A DNA stretch of 18,304 bases from Propionibacteriales bacterium (GTDB lineage Bacteria; Actinomycetota; Actinomycetes; Propionibacteriales; Propionibacteriaceae). Both the position numbers and the translations under genes were made by a program. Shown here in pieces: positions 13,782 through 18,304 of the stretch (positions are counted from its first letter, which is position 1; every line of letters starts with the position of its first letter). The stretch lies in NCBI GenBank assembly GCA_017882655.1, contig JADGPB010000006.1, positions 1 through 18,304 on the forward strand, read 5' to 3'. A model generated the notes under the pieces. The model ran no database searches. It had not been told where the DNA came from and saw nothing but the letters and a program-made list of their open reading frames with translations.

Positions 13782-14735
13782 TCAGGCGGCCAGTTCGCCG
13801 CTGCGGAGCTTCGCGATCGCGTGGCGCTCGATCTGTCGTACGCGCTCGGCGGTGATCCCCCAGACCTCGCCGATGTCGGCGAGCTTGGCCTGGCGGCCAT
13901 CGAGGAGACCGTAGCGACGACGTACGACATCGGCGGACCGCGGGTCGAGCTTGGAGAGCATCTGCTCGAGCCGAGCGCGTTCCTCGGCGTCGAGCACCAT
14001 CTCGTCGGGGCCCGGAGCGGGCTCGCGGGCGATCAGGTCACCGAGCGCCGTGTCGCCGTCCTCCTCGACCGGAGCGTCGAGTGAGACGTGCTCGCGCGAG
14101 AACTGGATGAGCTCCAGGACCTTCTCCTCCGCGATCCCCATCTCTTCCGCGATCTCCTTCAGGTCGGGGTCACGGCCGAACTTGCGCTCGAGGTTGCGGC
14201 GGATGGCAGAGACCTGGTTGATCTGCTCGGCGACATGGACCGGTAGCCGCACGATGCGTCCCTGCTGCGCGATGCCACGGCTGATCGACTGGCGGACCCA
14301 CCACGTCGCGTACGTGGAGAACTTGAAGCCCTTGGTGTAGTCGAACTTCTCGACCGCGCGGATCAGTCCTGTGTTCCCTTCCTGGACGAGGTCCAGCAGG
14401 GGCATCGCGGAGCGCCCGTACTTTCGGGCGACTGACACGACGAGCCGGAGGTTCGCGGTGACGAAGCGGGTCATCGCCTCGTCGCCGATCCGTGCCAGCT
14501 CCTCGAGCTGCTTGTGCGTCACGCGAACCGGCTTCTTGCCGCGGACCTCGTTGATGATCTCGCCGTCAAGGATGGCCTGCGCGTACAGCCCGGCCTCGAT
14601 GCGACGTGCCAGCTCGACCTCCTCCTCGGCGCTCAGCAACGCGGTCTTCGCGATGCCGTCGAGGTAGAGACCGACGGCATCCTTGCCATCGATTCCATCC
14701 GTGGTGCGGGTCCTTCGGGCAGTGGTCAAGGCCAT
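13782..14735 (-). CDS. sigB: SigB-type group 2 RNA polymerase sigma factor
   Basis: A non-essential-type paralogue of the primary sigma factor, which directs RNA polymerase to promoters in stress or stationary phase. The 317 residues carry region 1.2 (AVGLYLDGIAKTALLSAEEE), region 2 (NLRLVVSVARKYG, DLVQEGNTGLIRAVEKFDY, and the -10-reading YATWWVRQSISRG), region 3, and region 4 (GITAERVRQIERHAIAKLR). It lacks region 1.1 and ends about ten residues earlier than SigA-type proteins. Notable: Ala296 replaces the Arg at E. coli sigma70 position 584, which contacts the -35 element, and the residue matching Thr440 is Ser. The start MALTTARR at 14735 was chosen for the AAAGGA site 6 nt ahead. An ATG at 14759 is an alternative that would be nearly leaderless from the ECF-like promoter; one at 14795 would lie upstream of it. 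Confidence 0.92.
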   Translation of the reverse strand: MALTTARRTRTTDGIDGKDAVGLYLDGIAKTALLSAEEEVELARRIEAGLYAQAILDGEIINEVRGKKPVRVTHKQLEELARIGDEAMTRFVTANLRLVVSVARKYGRSAMPLLDLVQEGNTGLIRAVEKFDYTKGFKFSTYATWWVRQSISRGIAQQGRIVRLPVHVAEQINQVSAIRRNLERKFGRDPDLKEIAEEMGIAEEKVLELIQFSREHVSLDAPVEEDGDTALGDLIAREPAPGPDEMVLDAEERARLEQMLSKLDPRSADVVRRRYGLLDGRQAKLADIGEVWGITAERVRQIERHAIAKLRSGELAA

Positions 14736-14741
14736 GAGGAG

Positions 14742-14747
14742 TCCTTT
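14742..14747 (-). promoter_or_regulatory. Shine-Dalgarno AAAGGA of sigB
   Basis: AAAGGA on the minus strand, 6 nt before the ATG at 14735. It favours that start over the in-frame ATG at 14759. Confidence 0.6.
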
Positions 14748-14762
14748 CGTCGTCACCATCAC

Positions 14763-14790
14763 AACGCTCGAGTACCCCGAAAGGTTTCCC
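14763..14790 (-). promoter_or_regulatory. ECF-sigma-like promoter (GGGAAAC-N17-CGTT) upstream of sigB
   Basis: On the minus strand GGGAAAC (14790-14784) and CGTT (14766-14763) are 17 nt apart, the layout of SigE/SigH/SigR promoters (GGAA-type -35, GTT-type -10). Initiation would fall near 14757, giving a leader of about 22 nt to the ATG at 14735. In M. tuberculosis sigB is driven by SigE and SigH, so a stress-ECF cascade is plausible. One base of the -35 (A for the usual T/C after GGAA) departs from consensus. Confidence 0.5.
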
Positions 14791-14816
14791 TCCACCGCCG
14801 GAAAGGGACCCTGAAC

Positions 14817-16937
14817 CTACCCTGAGGTGTTTCGGGGCAACCCTGGCGCGGCGCCGAGACGGTCGAGGAGCCACGCCAGTTCGTATCCCTCGTCCCGCCA
14901 CGCCTGGTAGCGGCCCGTCGCTCCCTGATGGCCGCCGAGCTCCACGCGGAGCAGCACCTGGCCCGACGCGTCCGGTCTCGCGCGAAGCGCCGCCACCCAT
15001 TTCGCCGGTTCGGACGCGGAGACCCGCTGGTCGTGGAGCGCGGCCGTCGCGAGGATGTCCGGGTACGAGCCGGTGCCGATGTTGCCGTACGGGCTGTAGC
15101 CGGCGATCGTCGCGAAGGCTTCGGGATCGGCGACCGGATCGCCCCACTCGTCGCGCTCGGTGATCGTGAGCGGCAGGTCCTCAGCGAGCATCGCCGTGAG
15201 CGGGTCGAGGAAGCCGACGCCCACCTGGGCGGCGCAGAAGAGGTCGGGGGCCAAGTTGATGGCGGCCCCGACTGTAAGGCCACCCGCTGATGCTCCTCGG
15301 GCGGCAAGGCACCCTTCAGCGGCGACGCCGGCGTTCACGAGGTGGCGCCCGACCGCCACGAAGTCGGCGAACGTCGTCGGCTTGGCCGCGAGCCGGCCCT
15401 GCGTGTACCAGGCGCGGCCGAGCTCGCCGCCGCCGCGGACATGGGCGTACGCGACGACGACGCCGCGGTCGAGCAGGCTGAGCCGCGCCACGGAGAAGCC
15501 GGGGTCGAGGCTCGTCTCGTACGCCCCGTAGCCGTACAGCACGCACGGCGCAGGCCAGGTCGTGTCCCGGCGGCTCACCACGGAGACCGGGATCCGTACG
15601 CCGTCGTCGCCGGTCGCCCACAACCGCTGCTGGAGGTAGTCCTCGGACCGGAAGGGTCGTCCTTCGGGGTCTGGCAGGACGGGCTGGCGCTTGAGGACAC
15701 GCTCACCGGTGCCGTCCCATCCGGCCTCGACGACCGTGGCCGGATCGACGAAGGACTCCCGGTGGAGGCGCAGGCGGTCCGCGCTGTACTGCTGGTCCGC
15801 GGCCCCCACCGACTCGAGGTCGGCCGTGGCGTCCAGCAACCACCCCGTACCCGCCGACCCGTCCTCGGACCGGGGGATGACCATGACGCGGGGGAGACCG
15901 TCGCTGCGGAGGTGGACGACCAGGTGGTCGGCGTACGCGGTGACGTCCAGCAGCCTGACGCCGTCGTTACCCGTGATCACCGTGGTCCACTCGTGCCACT
16001 GCTCGGGGAGCGCGGGCGTCACGGCGAGCTCGAAGTCCTGGTGCCCCGCGTTGTGAACCACGTATAGGCGGTCGCCCGCCGGCTCGACGCTGTACTCGAG
16101 ACCCTCAACACGAGGGGCGACGAGCAGGGGAGTGCCGGTCGGGGTGCTCACGTCGAGAAGGTGCACTTCGCTCGACGCCTTGCTCGCGCTGTCGATGACG
16201 AGCCAACGGTCGTCGCCGGACCGTCCGGCCGACAGCCAGAACCGCTCGTCGTCCTCACGGAGGATGTCGACGTCCTGGTCGACGGGCGTGCCGAGGGTGT
16301 GCCGGCGCAGGAGGTACGGACGCCAGGAGTCGTCGAGGACCGTGTACGCGACGTGGTGGTCGTCGATCCAGCAGACGCTCGCCACGTCCTCGAGGACGTC
16401 GGGCAGCTCGTCGCCCGACGTCAGGTCGCGGAAGCGTGCGCTGTACAGCTCCTCTCCAGCGGTGTCGCTGCTCCAGAGCAGGAGGTCTCCGGACGGCGAG
16501 ACGTCGACGTCGCCCACGGCGAAGACCTCGTGGCCCGTGGCCTCCGCGTTGAGATCGATGAGGACTTCTTCCCCCGGGATGGGGCTGCTGATATCGGGCA
16601 CCTCGTCCCGCGACGGCGCCGGCGCGCGCCGGTAGGAGGGGTAGTCCTGGCCTTCCACGGTCCGTACGAAATACCACCACGCGCGGCCCGAGGAGTCGAC
16701 GTCGTGGTCGGGGACGCTGAGGTCGGTCTGCAACGTACGAGCGGAGATCTCCGCCACGATGCGCTCCCGCAGCGAGGCCAGGTGGGACGTCTCCTCGTCG
16801 GCGTAGACCGTCTCGGCCTCGAGGTGGGCGAGCACCGCGGGATCGTCGAGATCGTCCAGCCAGGCATAAGGATCGGTGATCGTCACTGAATGGATCGTCG
16901 TCACACTGGGTATCCGGTCAGGGATCGGTGCTGGCAC
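14817..16937 (-). CDS. ptrB: Oligopeptidase B (protease II), S9A family
   Basis: A cytosolic serine peptidase cutting short peptides after Arg or Lys. The 706 residues comprise an N-terminal beta-propeller (about 60-420; DPYAWLDD near the start is a family landmark) and a C-terminal alpha/beta hydrolase. The triad is visible: Ser550 in RGASAGG (GxSxGG; many homologues have GGSAGG), Asp636 in LHDQRVSASEPAKW, and His670 in GGHQGATGRYQ. These align with E. coli PtrB Ser532/Asp617/His652 at a near-constant offset of 18-19. The GTG at 16937 (VPAPIPDRIP) was chosen because a TAGAGT box lies 7 nt ahead. The 37 upstream codons are basic, low in family features, and would overlap the divergent sigA promoter region. 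Its stop is 81 bp from the sigB start, so some sigB readthrough is possible. Confidence 0.95.
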   Translation of the reverse strand: MPAPIPDRIPSVTTIHSVTITDPYAWLDDLDDPAVLAHLEAETVYADEETSHLASLRERIVAEISARTLQTDLSVPDHDVDSSGRAWWYFVRTVEGQDYPSYRRAPAPSRDEVPDISSPIPGEEVLIDLNAEATGHEVFAVGDVDVSPSGDLLLWSSDTAGEELYSARFRDLTSGDELPDVLEDVASVCWIDDHHVAYTVLDDSWRPYLLRRHTLGTPVDQDVDILREDDERFWLSAGRSGDDRWLVIDSASKASSEVHLLDVSTPTGTPLLVAPRVEGLEYSVEPAGDRLYVVHNAGHQDFELAVTPALPEQWHEWTTVITGNDGVRLLDVTAYADHLVVHLRSDGLPRVMVIPRSEDGSAGTGWLLDATADLESVGAADQQYSADRLRLHRESFVDPATVVEAGWDGTGERVLKRQPVLPDPEGRPFRSEDYLQQRLWATGDDGVRIPVSVVSRRDTTWPAPCVLYGYGAYETSLDPGFSVARLSLLDRGVVVAYAHVRGGGELGRAWYTQGRLAAKPTTFADFVAVGRHLVNAGVAAEGCLAARGASAGGLTVGAAINLAPDLFCAAQVGVGFLDPLTAMLAEDLPLTITERDEWGDPVADPEAFATIAGYSPYGNIGTGSYPDILATAALHDQRVSASEPAKWVAALRARPDASGQVLLRVELGGHQGATGRYQAWRDEGYELAWLLDRLGAAPGLPRNTSG

Positions 16938-16944
16938 CCGCGTC

Positions 16945-16950
16945 ACTCTA
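16945..16950 (-). promoter_or_regulatory. -10 box TAGAGT, leaderless start of ptrB
   Basis: On the minus strand TAGAGT ends 7 nt before the GTG at 16937, the same geometry as the other leaderless starts here. No Shine-Dalgarno motif between. Confidence 0.55.
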
Positions 16951-17006
16951 GGCCAGCCCGGACTTGGACGAGGTCGAGGGGCGTGGCAGACTTGGTCCCT
17001 GGGCCA

Positions 17007-17039
17007 TTGACACTCGCGGGTCGCTGCACGCTCTAGTAG
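17007..17039 (+). promoter_or_regulatory. Possible sigA promoter with a perfect TTGACA -35
   Basis: TTGACA at 17007-17012 is the only perfect -35 hexamer noticed in any gap of the window. The best -10-like sequence downstream is TAGTAG (17034-17039), 21 nt away, longer than ideal; TCTAGT at 19 nt is the alternative. A further TAATGG at 17052 is possible. Expected leader about 45-55 nt. The rest of the 156-bp ptrB-sigA gap shows nothing else I can name. Confidence 0.4.
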
Positions 17040-17081
17040 CGGTTTCACGCGTAATGGTCCTTGTCAGAAAACCCCTCCCAT

Positions 17082-17087
17082 GAGAGG
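17082..17087 (+). promoter_or_regulatory. Shine-Dalgarno GAGAGG of sigA
   Basis: GAGAGG lies 6 nt ahead of the GTG at 17094 and sets the sigA start. An ATG at 17080 is in another frame. CCTC at 17074-17077 could pair with its GAGG, a weak 4-bp occlusion. Confidence 0.65.
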
Positions 17088-17093
17088 CACACA

Positions 17094-18304
17094 GTGGTTC
17101 GATCCGCAGCAGCCCGTTCCGACGACTCGGACGCAGCGTCTGCCCCCAAGCGGAATTCTCGGGGAGTCACCATCGTCGAAGTGGTTCAGGACGACGAGCT
17201 CGAGACGACACCAGTCAAGGCCCCTGCGGCGCGTCGCAGCCGGGCCAAGGTGGCTGGTGAAGCAGTTCCCGCGACGTCGCGTCGCAAGAAGGCTGCTCTG
17301 GAGCCTGAGGTGGCGTCTGCCGACGAGGTCTCCGAGGACGACGTCGAGGTTGACGAGGAGCTCGAGGACGTCGACGTCGCAGAGATCGAGGACATCGTGG
17401 TTGATCTCGAGGAGGTCGCCGAAGTCGAGGACGACGAGGAGACTCCCTCCATCGTGGAAGCCCTCTCCGGAAGCACGGAGAAGGCAGTCGCGTTCGTACG
17501 TGACGGCAACGATGTCGTGCTCACCGTCGGCGGCAAGAAGCGTGGTCTCGAGGACGTCGACGACACGACTTTCGAGCCGGAGAAGGAGGCCGTGGTCGAG
17601 AAGGAGGTCACCGAGGACGAGGGCTTCAGCCTCTCCGACGCGGACGATGCCGACGAGCCCGAGCAGCAGGTCATGGCTGCCGGCGCCACTGCCGACCCGG
17701 TCAAGGACTACCTGAAGCAGATCGGCAAGGTCGCGCTGCTGAACGCCGAGCAGGAGGTCGAGCTCGCCAAGCGGATCGAAGCCGGACTGTTCGCCGACGA
17801 GCGGCTCAACGACACCAGCCCGGTCAAGACGGCGGACGTCGAGGACTACGAGTGGATCGCCACCGACGGCCGTCGGGCGAAGAACCACCTTCTGGAGGCC
17901 AACCTCCGACTCGTCGTCTCGCTCGCGAAGCGCTACACGGGCCGCGGCATGCTCTTCCTGGACCTCATCCAGGAGGGCAACCTGGGCCTCATCCGTGCGG
18001 TCGAGAAGTTCGACTACACCAAGGGCTACAAGTTCTCCACGTACGCGACGTGGTGGATCAAGCAGGCCATCACCCGCGCCATGGCAGACCAGGCCCGTAC
18101 CATCCGTATCCCGGTCCACATGGTCGAGGTCATCAACAAGCTGGCCAGGGTGCAGCGTCAGATGCTTCAGGACCTCGGTCGCGAGCCGACGCCGGAGGAG
18201 CTGGCCAAAGAGCTCGACATGACCCCTGAGAAGGTCGTCGAGGTCCAGAAGTACGGCCGTGAGCCGATCTCGTTGCACACCCCGTTGGGCGAGGACGGCG
18301 ACTC
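17094..18304 (+). CDS. sigA: Primary RNA polymerase sigma factor SigA/HrdB, 3' end outside window
   Basis: The housekeeping sigma factor for core promoter recognition. The frame is open from GTG 17094 to the window end, 403 codons. Residues 1-200 are a low-complexity basic then strongly acidic extension (e.g. EVDEELEDVDVAEIEDIVVD at about 85-104), like the N-terminus of mycobacterial SigA and without a folded region 1.1 that I recognise. Region 1.2 begins at 203 (VKDYLKQIGKVALLNAEQE). Region 2 spans about 265-345: NLRLVVSLAKRY at 270, FLDLIQEGNLGLIRAVEKFD, and the -10-reading TYATWWIKQAITR at 316-328. Region 3 follows (RQMLQDLGREPTPEELAKEL), and the window ends in it. Region 4 is not visible, so its -35 contacts cannot be compared with SigB. 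The start is supported by GAGAGG at the right distance; the in-frame stop at 17052-17054 limits other choices to a TTG at 17061. Confidence 0.95.
   Translation, partial: MVRSAAARSDDSDAASAPKRNSRGVTIVEVVQDDELETTPVKAPAARRSRAKVAGEAVPATSRRKKAALEPEVASADEVSEDDVEVDEELEDVDVAEIEDIVVDLEEVAEVEDDEETPSIVEALSGSTEKAVAFVRDGNDVVLTVGGKKRGLEDVDDTTFEPEKEAVVEKEVTEDEGFSLSDADDADEPEQQVMAAGATADPVKDYLKQIGKVALLNAEQEVELAKRIEAGLFADERLNDTSPVKTADVEDYEWIATDGRRAKNHLLEANLRLVVSLAKRYTGRGMLFLDLIQEGNLGLIRAVEKFDYTKGYKFSTYATWWIKQAITRAMADQARTIRIPVHMVEVINKLARVQRQMLQDLGREPTPEELAKELDMTPEKVVEVQKYGREPISLHTPLGEDGD

Noticed and set aside
17064..18278. Long minus-strand open frame (404 codons) opposite sigA
   Set aside because: It is a mirror of the acidic GAG/GAC/GTC codons of sigA. 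Its Leu/Val/Asp-rich translation has no family features and sigA homology on the plus strand is unambiguous.

Overview
This window comes from a high-GC actinobacterium. Its gene content and style (phosphoketolase, a SigA with a long acidic N-terminus, a SigB-type paralogue, a PAC2 protein, HrpA with DUF3418, and TAGNNT -10 boxes set directly against start codons) suggest Propionibacteriales/Nocardioidaceae or a relative. That placement is inference. No mobile element, CRISPR array, rRNA or tRNA was seen, and the genes look like ordinary vertically inherited chromosome.

Layout. (1) 1-2717 +: the 3' part of phosphoketolase (xfp), translationally coupled to a small pyridoxamine-oxidase-fold flavoprotein. 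(2) 2609-4594: an EamA/DMT exporter (-) divergent from its probable LysR regulator (+), with two related T-N11-A palindromes, one on each start codon. (3) 4620-7236: a tandem universal stress protein (+) converging on an NAD-type malic enzyme (-). (4) 7283-11783 +: HrpA helicase, then an uncharacterised 200-residue protein preceded by a possible 12-codon leaderless upstream ORF. (5) 11784-11995: the largest non-coding gap of the mid-window. It contains a promoter-like box followed at once by about 136 nt of strongly self-complementary sequence, the best candidate here for an undescribed RNA. (6) 11996-13737 +: a PAC2 protein and acyl-CoA thioesterase II as a two-gene operon, closed by a hairpin. 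(7) 13782-16937 -: SigB-type sigma factor with an ECF-like promoter, downstream of oligopeptidase B. (8) 17094-end +: the primary sigma factor SigA, cut by the window edge.

How the parts fit. Carbon flow (phosphoketolase, malic enzyme), stress handling (Usp, HrpA, SigB) and the sigma factors sit together. The sigA/sigB/PAC2 neighbourhood resembles the one around Rv2703-Rv2714 of Mycobacterium tuberculosis. The most consistent regulatory signal is a TAGNNT (once TATCCT) -10 box placed 6-9 nt before the start codon of the first gene of six transcription units and of the short upstream ORF. This implies leaderless mRNAs as the default mode. sigA and sigB are the clear exceptions, with Shine-Dalgarno leaders.
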